A stretch of DNA of 64,000 bases from Kribbella kalugense (GTDB lineage Bacteria > Actinomycetota > Actinomycetes > Propionibacteriales > Kribbellaceae): NCBI RefSeq assembly GCF_004365875.1, contig NZ_SODF01000002.1:62001-126000 (forward strand), in the 5' to 3' direction. Positions 1-8,498 of this stretch are shown here, piece by piece. The notes beneath the pieces are model-generated. The model was not told the origin of the DNA, made no database searches, and saw nothing but the letters and a program-made list of their open reading frames with translations. Position 1 is the stretch's first letter; each line of letters opens with the position of its first letter. A program made the position numbers and the translations under genes.

Positions 1-521
1 GCCGACCGCACCGCCTCGTACCGCGCGTCCACCGCCGACGCCGGTGCCTTCAACCCGAGCGCGGACACCTCCGGATCGCCCGCATAAGCATCGAGGAACC
101 GTCGAGCAACCCCATCGGAGTCATGCGCCCCACCGAGCGCGCTGTCGATATTCGCCTCCACGACGTACGGCGTCCCGCCGCTGAGCAGGATGTCCGCCCG
201 GACACCGCCGAGCAGTTCCTCGGTCAACGGCAGCTCCTCGTCGAGCAGATCGATGTACCCGACCGGCATCCCGAGCGCCCGTCGCAGCTCCCCCGCGGTC
301 GTTGCCCGCCGCAAACAAGCCTCAAGGATCAGCCGGGCAACAGTCGCCGAGATGTCCGTCAACGACTCATACATACCGACCGACATGATCGGCGGTCGCA
401 GCGGTCGCCACTCCTTGTTATGAGTCGCCACGCCGTCGTACACCTCTCGCCATGACGCGGTCCCGCGCGCGATGAGCGCCGTACGCGTTGCCTCGGGCAA
501 CTGGTGCCACAGGTCGGTCAT
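1..521 (-). CDS. Conserved protein of unknown function, C-terminally cut by window edge
   Basis: The visible part is 173 codons and runs off the window. Its ATG overlaps the stop of the E1 beta gene (ATGA), so it is the last visible gene of the minus-strand operon. The start reads MTDLWHQLPEATRTAL. Near residues 115-125 there is a stretch VVEANIDSALGG following a GG-turn; this resembles the Glu-x-Asn segment near the active site of ATP-grasp-like proteins, but the match is weak. If it were an ATP-grasp ligase it could attach an amine or amino acid to the pathway product, which is inference. No signal peptide or membrane segment is visible. Function not recognised. Confidence 0.6.
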   Translation of the reverse strand, partial: MTDLWHQLPEATRTALIARGTASWREVYDGVATHNKEWRPLRPPIMSVGMYESLTDISATVARLILEACLRRATTAGELRRALGMPVGYIDLLDEELPLTEELLGGVRADILLSGGTPYVVEANIDSALGGAHDSDGVARRFLDAYAGDPEVSALGLKAPASAVDARYEAVRS

Positions 522-1492
522 TGATCCTCCAGTACGGCGTTGATCGCGGCAACGAGTTGATCCCGGCCGGGTTGGACGGCACGGTCGAGCGCAAGGGCGA
601 ACGGGAGTACGGCGCCATCGGGTCGGGTCACGCGGCGCGGCGGGGCGTCCAGGGTGAAGCGTTCGGCGGCGAGCGCGAGTACTTCGGCAGCGAAACCGCT
701 GGTGCGATTCGAATCGTCGATCACCACCAGCCGGCGGGTCTTCGCCACCGACGCGGCCAGCCCGTCAACGTCGAACGGATAAACGGTCCGCGGATCGAAG
801 ACCTCGACCGAGATCCCGACACCGGCCAACTCATCAGCGACGACCAGCGCATCCTGCAGTAGGTGGCCGAGAGCAACGACCGTCACATCCCGACCGGACC
901 GCGCCACCCGTCCGACCCCCAGCGGCACCGGCGCCAGTGTCGAAAAGTCGACATCGTCGCGGACACCGAGCGCGGCGGACGGCGCGAACACCACGACCGG
1001 ATCATCGTCGCGGATCGCCGAGACGAGCAGACCGTAGGCATCCGACGGCGTCGCCGGCACGACCGTCTTCACTCCGACGTGAGCAAACAACGTGTAGGGA
1101 TGATCCGAGTGCTGGCCGGCCCACCCGGTACGCGAGCCCGATCCAGGTACGACGTACGTCACCGGGACCTTGCATTGCCCTCCGGTCATCAACGAGAACT
1201 TGTGGGCCTGGTTCGCGATCTGCTCGAAGACCAAGAACAGCAACGACGGGATCTGGAACTCGATCACCGGCCGCATCCCGGCGAGTGCGGCCCCGGTCGC
1301 GAAGTTCGTGAACGCCTGCTCCGACAGCGGCGTGTCGATCACCCGCTCCGGACCGAACCGCGACGACAACCCGGCGGTCAGGTTGGACGCCGCGACCCGG
1401 ATGTCTTCACCGAGCAGGAAGACAGACGGATCCAGCTCCATCGCATCACCCAAAGCGCGATTCAGCGCCTTCAAGTACGACAGTTTCGGCAT
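518..1492 (-). CDS. Alpha-keto acid dehydrogenase E1 component, beta subunit
   Basis: This 324-aa protein has the transketolase pyrimidine-binding domain (about residues 4-175, with LLGEDIRV and IDTPLSEQAF) followed by a transketolase C-terminal domain (about 185-320). It pairs with the E1 alpha gene just upstream (TGATG overlap at 1492). Such heterotetramers use thiamine diphosphate to decarboxylate a 2-oxo acid. No E2 or E3 gene is in the window, so acyl transfer must use partners elsewhere or a carrier protein. The setting beside an HmaS-like dioxygenase suggests an aryl 2-oxo acid substrate, comparable to PglB/PglC in phenylglycine formation; that assignment is inference. Confidence 0.85.
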   Translation of the reverse strand: MPKLSYLKALNRALGDAMELDPSVFLLGEDIRVAASNLTAGLSSRFGPERVIDTPLSEQAFTNFATGAALAGMRPVIEFQIPSLLFLVFEQIANQAHKFSLMTGGQCKVPVTYVVPGSGSRTGWAGQHSDHPYTLFAHVGVKTVVPATPSDAYGLLVSAIRDDDPVVVFAPSAALGVRDDVDFSTLAPVPLGVGRVARSGRDVTVVALGHLLQDALVVADELAGVGISVEVFDPRTVYPFDVDGLAASVAKTRRLVVIDDSNRTSGFAAEVLALAAERFTLDAPPRRVTRPDGAVLPFALALDRAVQPGRDQLVAAINAVLEDQ

Positions 1493-2469
1493 CAGGGCAT
1501 CACCGCGTACAAGTACTTAAGAGGATCAGCAGGGTCCGGGTGTGCGCTTCCCAGCGCGAACTCGGCCGCCGCATCGAGGGCCGCCTCGACCTCGGAGTCG
1601 ACTGCCGCGCGCTCGCGCTCCGGCAGCCGTGCGCCCTGGATCGCGACCGGATCACGCGCCCGGCCGGCAGCGACCTCGCCGGGCGAGCGGTAATCGAGCC
1701 GGGCGCGGTGCTCGAAGGTGTGATGCGCGTCGAAACGATAGGTCAGGCACTCCAGAAACATCGGGCCCTTCCCGGAGCGAGCCCGCGCAACCGCAGCTGT
1801 GCTTGCCTTGAGCACCGTCTCCGGATCCTGCCCGTCGATGGTGAACGCCGGCATGCCGAACGCCCGCGCCCTCGCGGTGATGCTGCCGGCCACCGCCGAC
1901 CCGACCGGCATCGTGGTCGCGTACCCGTTGTTCTCGCAGACGAAGAGCACCGGCACCTGCCAGAGCGCGGCCAAGTTCAGGGCCTCCAGCAACATCCCTT
2001 CGTTCATCGCACCGTCCCCGAAGAACGTGACGGCGACCGTGTCGCGCCCTTGCTGCCGGTACGCCCAGGCGGCACCGGTCGCGATCGACGCGGCCGCGCC
2101 GACGATCGCGTTCGCCCCGAGAATCCCGAGGCTGAAATCGGCCGCGTGCATCGAGCCGCCGCGTCCCTTGTTCAGCCCGGTCTCCCGTCCCATCAGCTCG
2201 GCGAGCATCCGGCCCGGGTCAGCACCCCGAGCGAGCACATGCCCATGCCCTCGATGCGTACTGGTGATCACGTCGGCTGAGGTCAACGCTGCACATACGG
2301 CAGCGGCGATCGCCTCCTGGCCGAGGTACGGATGAATCCCGCCGACGATCTCCCCGGACCGCACGAACTCGATCGCCCGCTCCTCGAACCTGCGGATCAA
2401 CCGCACGGCCCGGTAGAGGTCGACGGTCACGGCATGGGGCGCCGTCCGGCCGAGATCGTCGGCGGTCAT
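1492..2469 (-). CDS. Alpha-keto acid dehydrogenase E1 component, alpha subunit
   Basis: The 325-aa protein shows the E1 alpha fold with the thiamine diphosphate motif GDGAMNEG near residues 150-157 and the closing NN of CENNGYAT about 28 residues later. GIHPYLGQEAIAA and STHRGHGHVLARG are typical of acetoin/branched-chain/pyruvate E1 alpha chains. The start at 2469 lies 4 bases past the stop of the DUF3050 gene. It forms the catalytic half of a TPP-dependent decarboxylase with the next gene. Subfamily cannot be fixed by eye; location in a ketosynthase operon argues against a housekeeping pyruvate dehydrogenase. Confidence 0.85.
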   Translation of the reverse strand: MTADDLGRTAPHAVTVDLYRAVRLIRRFEERAIEFVRSGEIVGGIHPYLGQEAIAAAVCAALTSADVITSTHRGHGHVLARGADPGRMLAELMGRETGLNKGRGGSMHAADFSLGILGANAIVGAAASIATGAAWAYRQQGRDTVAVTFFGDGAMNEGMLLEALNLAALWQVPVLFVCENNGYATTMPVGSAVAGSITARARAFGMPAFTIDGQDPETVLKASTAAVARARSGKGPMFLECLTYRFDAHHTFEHRARLDYRSPGEVAAGRARDPVAIQGARLPERERAAVDSEVEAALDAAAEFALGSAHPDPADPLKYLYAVMP

Positions 2470-2473
2470 CGCT

Positions 2474-3259
2474 TCAGCCCTTCACCGCGGCCAGGATCGC
2501 GTCCCACAGGCGGGCGCGGGCGGCGAGCGCGCTGTTGATGGTGTCCGCGCAGGCGTCCCACTTGCCCTGGTCGTCGCCGCAGAGGTCGCTGACCATCTGC
2601 ATCGCCATCGGCGTGTGCTGCTCGCCGTCCACCTCGATGTGCCGCTCGAGGTAGTCGACGAAGGTGTTGAGCCGGTTCGACCGCTCGTTCACCGCGACCA
2701 CCTGGGTGAACATGTCCGGGATCAGGTCCTCCCGCCCGAAAGCGAACGCCGCCGCCTGGCAGTGGATCGGAGCGTTCTCGATGATGTCCCACGTGGTCCC
2801 GGCGAAGTCGATCGACGGCTGCGGTACGCCGGCCTCCCGAAGCGACTCGACCACCGGCGCTCCACCGCGAAGCAACTCGATGAGGTGCGAGATGGCACTC
2901 GTATCCGCGCCGGCCTCCGTCATCCCGTTCACGTACAGCTCGAAGTGGCTGATGAAACCGTCGCCGAGTTCGTCGCTCTCCTCGACCATCACGATGTCGT
3001 TGATCAGCCGGCGACTGCTGGTGTGCGCGGTCGGGATCCACGGCACGGTTACGCAGGTCAGCTCGCGTTGCAGTGACTTCAGCAGCGACATGAAGTCCCA
3101 GACCGCGAAGACGTGGTGCTCCATGAAGGTGACCAGCGCCTCGTGGGTGTCGAGGTTGGCGTAGAGCGGGTGCTGGACGACCTTGTCGCGGGCCGGGGTG
3201 ACGGCCTTCTCCAGCTGCTCGATGCCGGGGTGGGTCTGACCCCAGTCGTAACGGGACAT
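2474..3259 (-). CDS. DUF3050 family protein, heme-oxygenase-like fold
   Basis: The start at [12 protein letters not shown] (ATG, 3259) was chosen because the frame upstream overlaps the preceding gene and has no family resemblance. The 261-aa protein matches DUF3050: [18 protein letters not shown], then [18 protein letters not shown], and [19 protein letters not shown]. The fold is expected to be an all-helical heme-oxygenase/TenA-like bundle; Glu and His residues at about 50-52 and 110-120 are placed where diiron oxidases of this superfamily bind metal. Function of DUF3050 is not established. In this operon it may be an oxidative tailoring enzyme (inference). Confidence 0.75.
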   Translation of the reverse strand: MSRYDWGQTHPGIEQLEKAVTPARDKVVQHPLYANLDTHEALVTFMEHHVFAVWDFMSLLKSLQRELTCVTVPWIPTAHTSSRRLINDIVMVEESDELGDGFISHFELYVNGMTEAGADTSAISHLIELLRGGAPVVESLREAGVPQPSIDFAGTTWDIIENAPIHCQAAAFAFGREDLIPDMFTQVVAVNERSNRLNTFVDYLERHIEVDGEQHTPMAMQMVSDLCGDDQGKWDACADTINSALAARARLWDAILAAVKG

Positions 3260-3269
3260 TGCGGTTCTC

Positions 3270-4175
3270 CTAGCGGTCGGCCCAGAGGGTCGGGCAGTAG
3301 TCGGGGTCGGCGTAATCGGGGTGGCCGGCGGAAGTACGGCGTACCAGGACGTCGTGGTTGTAGGCGGCAAGGGTTCCGTCGGTGAGCGGGTACTCGCGGT
3401 AGCGGTTCGCGCCGTCCTGCAGGTGCAGGGAGATCGCGCGGCGCGGGCGGTCGGTGACGTTGGCGCCGCTGCCGTGGTACGTGCGGCAGTGGTGGAAGTT
3501 CACGTGACCGCGCGGGATCGTGATCGGCAGCCTGGTCACCTCGACGTTGTTGTACGCCGCGTTCTCGGCCAGCATCTGGTCCAGCTGAGACCGGTCCCGC
3601 TCGGCGAAATGGCGTACGACGGTGTCGTCGGAACCGATCTCCGCCCACCGATGGCTGCCGTCCACCATCGTGATCGTGCCCATCTCCGGCGGGCAGTCGT
3701 GGAACGGGATGAACGCGGTCAGCATCCGGTCAGACGACGAGGACGACCAGTAGTGCTTGTCGAAATGCCAGGGCACCAGGTTGGACGGCTCGCCGGAGAT
3801 CGGCGGCTTGTAGATCAGCGTGGACTGGAAGATGCGGATCTCGTCGGTCTGCGCGAGCCGGGCCGCGACCGCACCGATCAACGGCTTGCGGAGGATCTTG
3901 GCGAGACCGTCGTGTTCGTAGTGCACGTAGTCGTTGTGCCGCTGGACGTCGCCCTTCGACGGATCCCAGTAGGCCAGCCTGGGTGGTGCCTCCGGCAACG
4001 ATCGGTCCCGCTCGCCGGCGTAGTACCGCTCGCTGGCGTTGACCAGTTCGTCGGTCTCGTCGTCGGTGAGCAGCTTCTTGGACAGGTACCAGCCGTGCTC
4101 GTTGTAGAAGGCAACATCCTCGTCGGTCGGCAGCAGCTCGACCTCTTCGTCGGACAGCTTGAACTCCAGCGTCAT
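3270..4175 (-). CDS. Phytanoyl-CoA dioxygenase family Fe(II)/2-oxoglutarate oxygenase
   Basis: This 301-aa protein has the facial triad of the PhyH family: His137-x-Asp139 in [10 protein letters not shown] and distal His234 in RTYHGSG, with an Arg pair at 245-246 ([10 protein letters not shown]) placed to bind 2-oxoglutarate. LIYKPP before the HxD is also typical. It is probably a soluble hydroxylase or desaturase acting on a carrier-bound or free pathway intermediate. Its start overlaps the stop of the upstream dioxygenase gene by ATGA, so the two are translationally coupled. The substrate is unknown. Confidence 0.83.
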   Translation of the reverse strand: MTLEFKLSDEEVELLPTDEDVAFYNEHGWYLSKKLLTDDETDELVNASERYYAGERDRSLPEAPPRLAYWDPSKGDVQRHNDYVHYEHDGLAKILRKPLIGAVAARLAQTDEIRIFQSTLIYKPPISGEPSNLVPWHFDKHYWSSSSSDRMLTAFIPFHDCPPEMGTITMVDGSHRWAEIGSDDTVVRHFAERDRSQLDQMLAENAAYNNVEVTRLPITIPRGHVNFHHCRTYHGSGANVTDRPRRAISLHLQDGANRYREYPLTDGTLAAYNHDVLVRRTSAGHPDYADPDYCPTLWADR

Positions 4176-5233
4176 GAGGCCAGCTCGCGTTCCTTGGCCT
4201 CGTAGAGCGCCTTGATGTTCCCGCTGCCGAACGTCATCGCGCCACGCCGCTCGATGATCTCGAGGAACAGCGTCCGTCGTACATGCATCGACTCGGTGAA
4301 GATCTGCAGCAGCTGGCCCCAGTGGTCCCGGTCGACCAGGATGCCGAGCTTCTCCAGGTCCTCGATCGGCGTCTCGAGCTCGCCGACCCGCTCCGGCAAC
4401 GCCTTGTAGTACGCCGACGGCGAGGCAAGGAAGTTCACACCGCGGGCAGCCAACGTGCTGACCGCCTCGACGATGTCGCTGGTCCGCAAGGCGATGTGCT
4501 GTACGCCGGCGCCCGCATGCCAGCTGAGGAATTCGTTGATCTGTCCCGGGCGGCGATTCGGATCCGGTTCGATCAGGGTGAATGTGACGTGTTTCGACGG
4601 GCTCTGGACGACGGTCGACTCCATGCCCTGCCCCGCGACCTCGATGTACTCGTCGAAGATCGGCAGGAATCCGAAGACGCGTTCATAGAACTCCACAGTC
4701 GGCTTCAGTTGGCCGGACGGCACACAGATCGCCAGGTGGTCGATCTCGCTGAACAACTTCTCGTCCGGCCCGCTCGCCGGCGCGGTGATCTGGATCGCGC
4801 CCGGCAAGAACTCGTACCGCGGCCCGCGCCGCTCCACCAGCCGATGGATCACATCGCCGAACCCACCGACCTCGGCGATGACGACGGTGGTCTCCTGGTC
4901 CGTGTAGATCACCGGCGCGGCGACCGATTCGGCGCCTCGGGCAAGCAGTTCGGTATAGGCGCCTGCGGCGTTGTCCACCTCCAAACCGACCACGGCGACA
5001 CCGTCACCGTGCCGCTGGACGTAGGCAGCCGCCGGATGCTCGGCAGCCAGACCGGACGTCAGCACAATCTGTACGGCGTCCTCGCGCAGCAACAGCGATC
5101 GTTGCCCGGGCAGTCCGGTCTCGGGTCCGCCCTGGCCGTGTATCTGCAGGCCGAACGCGTGCCCGAGGTAGAACGCCGCCTGCCGAGCGTCGCCCACGTA
5201 CAACTCGACGTGGTCGATCCCGTAGATCTCCAT
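4172..5233 (-). CDS. hmaS: 4-hydroxymandelate synthase-like (HPPD family) dioxygenase
   Basis: The 353-aa protein belongs to the 4-hydroxyphenylpyruvate dioxygenase family, with two vicinal-oxygen-chelate domains. Iron ligands are visible as His166 (EIDHLAIC), His246 (GVQHIALR) and Glu325 (FLEIIERRG); the spacing equals that recalled for Amycolatopsis HmaS. The segment STVVQSPS plus TLIEPD, and HPAAAYVQRHGDGVA, resemble HmaS rather than HPPD, which has SALMSKVV-type sequence there. HmaS turns 4-hydroxyphenylpyruvate into (S)-4-hydroxymandelate instead of homogentisate. The absence of homogentisate genes and the biosynthetic setting support this, but HPPD activity cannot be excluded. Confidence 0.75.
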   Translation of the reverse strand: MEIYGIDHVELYVGDARQAAFYLGHAFGLQIHGQGGPETGLPGQRSLLLREDAVQIVLTSGLAAEHPAAAYVQRHGDGVAVVGLEVDNAAGAYTELLARGAESVAAPVIYTDQETTVVIAEVGGFGDVIHRLVERRGPRYEFLPGAIQITAPASGPDEKLFSEIDHLAICVPSGQLKPTVEFYERVFGFLPIFDEYIEVAGQGMESTVVQSPSKHVTFTLIEPDPNRRPGQINEFLSWHAGAGVQHIALRTSDIVEAVSTLAARGVNFLASPSAYYKALPERVGELETPIEDLEKLGILVDRDHWGQLLQIFTESMHVRRTLFLEIIERRGAMTFGSGNIKALYEAKERELAS

Positions 5234-6493
5234 TTACGCCCTCTCCTCACTGTTGATGTCGCGCCCGGTCGGCGTACTGGCGGCGCCGAGGAGCAGGCTG
5301 ACGTTCTGACCGCCGAAGCCGAACGAGTTCGACAACGCGTACTCGAGCCGGACCTCGCGGGGTTCCTTGCGGACGTGATCCAGCGGGCAGGCCGGATCCG
5401 GATCGTCCAAGTGGTACGTCGGGGGCACCAGGCCGGACGTGATCGCGCCGACCGCCGCCACCGCCTCGACGACCCCGGAGGTGCCGAGCATGTGACCGGT
5501 CAACGCCTTCGTCGAGCTGACCGCCGGCCGGTGATCACCGAACGCCCGCCCGATCGCGACGGACTCGGCGACATCCCCGAGCTTCGTGCTGGTGCCGTGG
5601 GCGTTGACGTAACCGACCTGGCTGGGGTCGATCGCCCGCATGGCCAACTGCATGCACTTCGCCGCGCCGACCCCATCGGGCCTCGGCGCCGTCGGGTGAT
5701 GAGCATCCGAGTTCACGCCGTACCCGACGACGTCCGCATAACCGCCGGCTCCTCGAGCGGCAGCGTGCGCGGCGCTCTCCAGGACGAGCAGTGCGGCACC
5801 TTCTGAGAGCACGAAACCGTTGCGGCGCAGGTCAAACGGCCTACTCGCCTCGGCCGGATCGTCCCAGCCGCGGGCCAGCGCTCGTGCGTTCGCGAACGTC
5901 TCGGCGAACGTCGGGAACAGCGGCGCCTCGCTCGCCCCGCACAACACCACGTCGACCTCGCCGGACCGGATCAGCCTGACTCCGTCCGCGATCGCCTGCG
6001 CTCCGGACGCACACGCCGTACCGACCGCCGAGGTGTACCCGCGGAGGCCGAAGCGGATCGCGATCCGGGCGGCCGGCATGTTCGGGAGGATGCCGGTGAG
6101 CAGGTACGGACTGACCGCGGCGCGACCTCGTTCGGCGCGAGCGAGGACCTGTTGCTCGAGCATCGCCATTCCGCCGACACCGCCCACGATCACGCCGACC
6201 CGGTCGGGGTCGACGTTCTCGCCGACGATCAGACCAGCATCGGCGAGTGCGTCTTCGGCGACGAGTTGGGCAAGGATGACGGTCCTGTCCATCACCTTGC
6301 CGTCCGGGCCTTTGGCGATGGTGCCGGCGTCGATCGGCGGGAGGATGCCGGCCAGCTCGATCGAGTTGGCGATCGGGTGGTCGGCGGGCGGCTTGACAAT
6401 GCCGGATCGCCCATGCAGCAAGGCGTCGTACACCTCACGGGGTCCACGGCCGACGGGAGTCAGCAGGCCCATCCCGGTGATCGTGACGGTCAT
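5234..6493 (-). CDS. Beta-ketoacyl-ACP synthase, complete catalytic triad
   Basis: A 419-aa FabF/type II PKS-like ketosynthase. The Cys161 nucleophile is in VGTACASGAQ, His299 in NAHGTST and His334 in LTGHMLGTSG, with Lys329 in SSTKALTGH, so decarboxylative Claisen condensation should be intact. It sits one base from the HmaS-like gene and overlaps the AMP ligase gene upstream by ATGA. As the only ketosynthase in the operon with a full Cys-His-His set, it is the likely chain-extending enzyme; the other ketosynthase may be its partner. Similar operons make aryl polyenes or specialised fatty acyl chains. Confidence 0.88.
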   Translation of the reverse strand: MTVTITGMGLLTPVGRGPREVYDALLHGRSGIVKPPADHPIANSIELAGILPPIDAGTIAKGPDGKVMDRTVILAQLVAEDALADAGLIVGENVDPDRVGVIVGGVGGMAMLEQQVLARAERGRAAVSPYLLTGILPNMPAARIAIRFGLRGYTSAVGTACASGAQAIADGVRLIRSGEVDVVLCGASEAPLFPTFAETFANARALARGWDDPAEASRPFDLRRNGFVLSEGAALLVLESAAHAAARGAGGYADVVGYGVNSDAHHPTAPRPDGVGAAKCMQLAMRAIDPSQVGYVNAHGTSTKLGDVAESVAIGRAFGDHRPAVSSTKALTGHMLGTSGVVEAVAAVGAITSGLVPPTYHLDDPDPACPLDHVRKEPREVRLEYALSNSFGFGGQNVSLLLGAASTPTGRDINSEERA

Positions 6494-8067
6494 GCCCTCG
6501 CCTCCCGGAGGGCGACCTTGCGGACCTTGCCGGTGACCGTGACCGGGATCTCGTCTGTGCCGACGACGGTGACGTTGCGGATGATGGTGGCGACCTCCTC
6601 GCCGACGGCCGCCTTGATCGCGGCGGTGCGGTCGAGGTGGGGCGCATCGTGGGACAACTCGAGGAGTACGTCGGCGACGTACCTGCCGTTGTCCGAGGCG
6701 ATGATCACCGTGCAGTCGTCGACCTCCGGGAGCGCGGCGAGTATGCGTTCCTCGGACATCGACGTGAAGAGTTGCGGGCCTTCGAACCCCGCGACCGCGT
6801 CCGGCACCCGGTCGAGATGGAAGTAGTGACCCGTCTCGTCGCGGTACACCAGGTCGCCGGTGAGGAACCAGCCGTTCAGCCGGAAGCGGTACGTCGTGAC
6901 CGAGTCGTTCCAGTACCCCGGCGACACCGTCGGCGAGCGGAACCCGAGCAGGCCGACCTTGCCCGGCGGCAGTTCCTCGCCGGACGAACTCAGAACGGTC
7001 GCCTGGGCGAACTCGTAGGGCTTACCAATGCAGCGGCCGTAGTGATCGCTGTCGATCGTGTGCGTGATGTGGAACCCGTTGTGGCCCATCTCGCTGGAGC
7101 CGAGGCCGTCGATGAAGTGACTGCCGCGGACGGTCCGACGGCCCTCGCGGGTGACGGTCTCACGGGTGCCGACAGCAACGAGTTTGCGGATGTGCGGTTC
7201 ATGGGCGCAATCGCCGGTGTTGAACCACATCCGGACCGAATCGAGGTCGCGCTTGCTCAGATCTTCACGGGCGAGTCCGGCCCAGGTGACCGCGAATCCG
7301 TAGACAGCGTGGGGTTTCCAGCGCTCGATGTTCTCGAGGACATACGGCGCGTCCTGGCTGGAGAGCAGCAGCATCTCAGCACGGTTGCCCAGGACCTGGT
7401 TGACCATCAGGATCGTCGCGGTGTGCGGGATCGGGAGCGCGTTGAGGATCCTGTCGGTGCCTTGCGCCTGCGGCATGGTGAGCAGGTGTTTCAGGGCGGC
7501 GTACAAGGTGGTGTGGGTGTGCAGCACCGCCTTGGGTACGCCGGTGGTGCCGCTGGTGTGCGTGATCACAACGGGGTCGTCGGCGTGGTGCTGGTAGTGC
7601 TCCGGCGCCTTCGCTGGATCACCTTCGCCCAGCTCTCGAGGCTCGGCGAGGATCTCTGTTTGCAGGAGCGGTTTGTGAGCGGCGTCGGCGAGTACGGCGG
7701 TGACCCGCAGCCGGCGGATGTACTCGTCGGCGATCGCGGGCGCCATCTTGCCGTTGAGGAGTGCCGGGATCGCTCCGATCCGAGTCAGCGCGAGGAAGCT
7801 GAGCACGATGTCCTGCGCCTCGGTGGCCCAGATCGCGACCACGTCCCGGCGGCCGATGCCGTGCTCGTGCAACCACGCCGTACGGGCCTGGACGCGTTCG
7901 TCGAGTTGGCCGAGGGTGAGCGGATGCTCGGCCGGGAAGTGGTCGACCGGGGTGTCGAAGGTCAAGCCGGGGCCGTTCGGATCGGCGCCGTACTTGATGA
8001 CTGTTGCCAGCACGTTCCCCGTGCCGATCGCCGGGTCCGCGGCCAGTTGTGCTCTGAAGCTCCTCAT
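6490..8067 (-). CDS. AMP-dependent acyl-CoA/acyl-ACP synthetase
   Basis: A 525-aa adenylate-forming enzyme. Core motifs are visible in order: THTSGTTGVPK (P-loop, about residue 172), GLGSSEMGHN (A5), LTGDLVYRDE (A7) and the C-terminal TVTGKVRKV with the catalytic Lys. It would activate a carboxylic acid as acyl-AMP and pass it to CoA or to one of the two ACPs of this operon, so it is a good candidate for starter-unit loading. It overlaps both neighbours by 4 bases. The substrate, perhaps an aryl acid from the HmaS branch, is inferred from context only. Confidence 0.85.
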   Translation of the reverse strand: MRSFRAQLAADPAIGTGNVLATVIKYGADPNGPGLTFDTPVDHFPAEHPLTLGQLDERVQARTAWLHEHGIGRRDVVAIWATEAQDIVLSFLALTRIGAIPALLNGKMAPAIADEYIRRLRVTAVLADAAHKPLLQTEILAEPRELGEGDPAKAPEHYQHHADDPVVITHTSGTTGVPKAVLHTHTTLYAALKHLLTMPQAQGTDRILNALPIPHTATILMVNQVLGNRAEMLLLSSQDAPYVLENIERWKPHAVYGFAVTWAGLAREDLSKRDLDSVRMWFNTGDCAHEPHIRKLVAVGTRETVTREGRRTVRGSHFIDGLGSSEMGHNGFHITHTIDSDHYGRCIGKPYEFAQATVLSSSGEELPPGKVGLLGFRSPTVSPGYWNDSVTTYRFRLNGWFLTGDLVYRDETGHYFHLDRVPDAVAGFEGPQLFTSMSEERILAALPEVDDCTVIIASDNGRYVADVLLELSHDAPHLDRTAAIKAAVGEEVATIIRNVTVVGTDEIPVTVTGKVRKVALREARA

Positions 8068-8498
8068 ACCGGGTCTCCCCCACTAACGATCTCCGCGAAC
8101 GCCTGGTCCGCGATCACCTGCACGATCAGCACCTGCTCGGCATCGCCGTCGTCGATCAGCAACTCGGCCTCGTCCCGTCCGCCGTCCGTCACACACACCA
8201 CCGGGCCGCGCAGATCCCACTTGGCCGCGAGCCATCCGGCGACGCTGTTCGGCACCGACTGGAAGAAGAACAACGGACCGATGCGCTTGCCGTCGGCAAC
8301 TGCCTCGTGAACGTGGTCCGCACTGACCCTGTCCCCGTCAGTCACAAGCACGATCCCTGTCCGCGGACTCGAGTCGGCGAGCTGGCTCAAGCACCGCTCG
8401 GCCGTCGCCACCACGAGCGGGTTGAACCGCGACAACACAAACCCAGCCACCCCCGGCGGCTCCCCCGCATCCCACCGCGCCTCAGCCAGAACCCTCAT
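8064..8498 (-). CDS. Small ketosynthase-like protein (Ketoacyl-synt_2 type)
   Basis: A 144-aa protein whose ATG overlaps the stop of the downstream-facing ketosynthase gene (ATGA at 8495-8498). Longer readings of this frame run antisense-like through the ketosynthase gene and were rejected. The segment FFQSVPNSVAGWLAAKWD followed by VVCVTDGGRDEAELLIDDGDA resembles the N-terminal thiolase half found in PF13723 proteins, which also occur as stand-alone members of aryl polyene clusters. There is no C-terminal catalytic half, so it is probably not an independent condensing enzyme; it may modulate a ketosynthase partner (inference). Confidence 0.65.
   Translation of the reverse strand: MRVLAEARWDAGEPPGVAGFVLSRFNPLVVATAERCLSQLADSSPRTGIVLVTDGDRVSADHVHEAVADGKRIGPLFFFQSVPNSVAGWLAAKWDLRGPVVCVTDGGRDEAELLIDDGDAEQVLIVQVIADQAFAEIVSGGDPV

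Noticed and set aside
4172..5233. Homogentisate pathway HPPD for tyrosine degradation
   Set aside because: The diagnostic central region is HmaS-like and there are no catabolic neighbours; kept as a possible alternative only.
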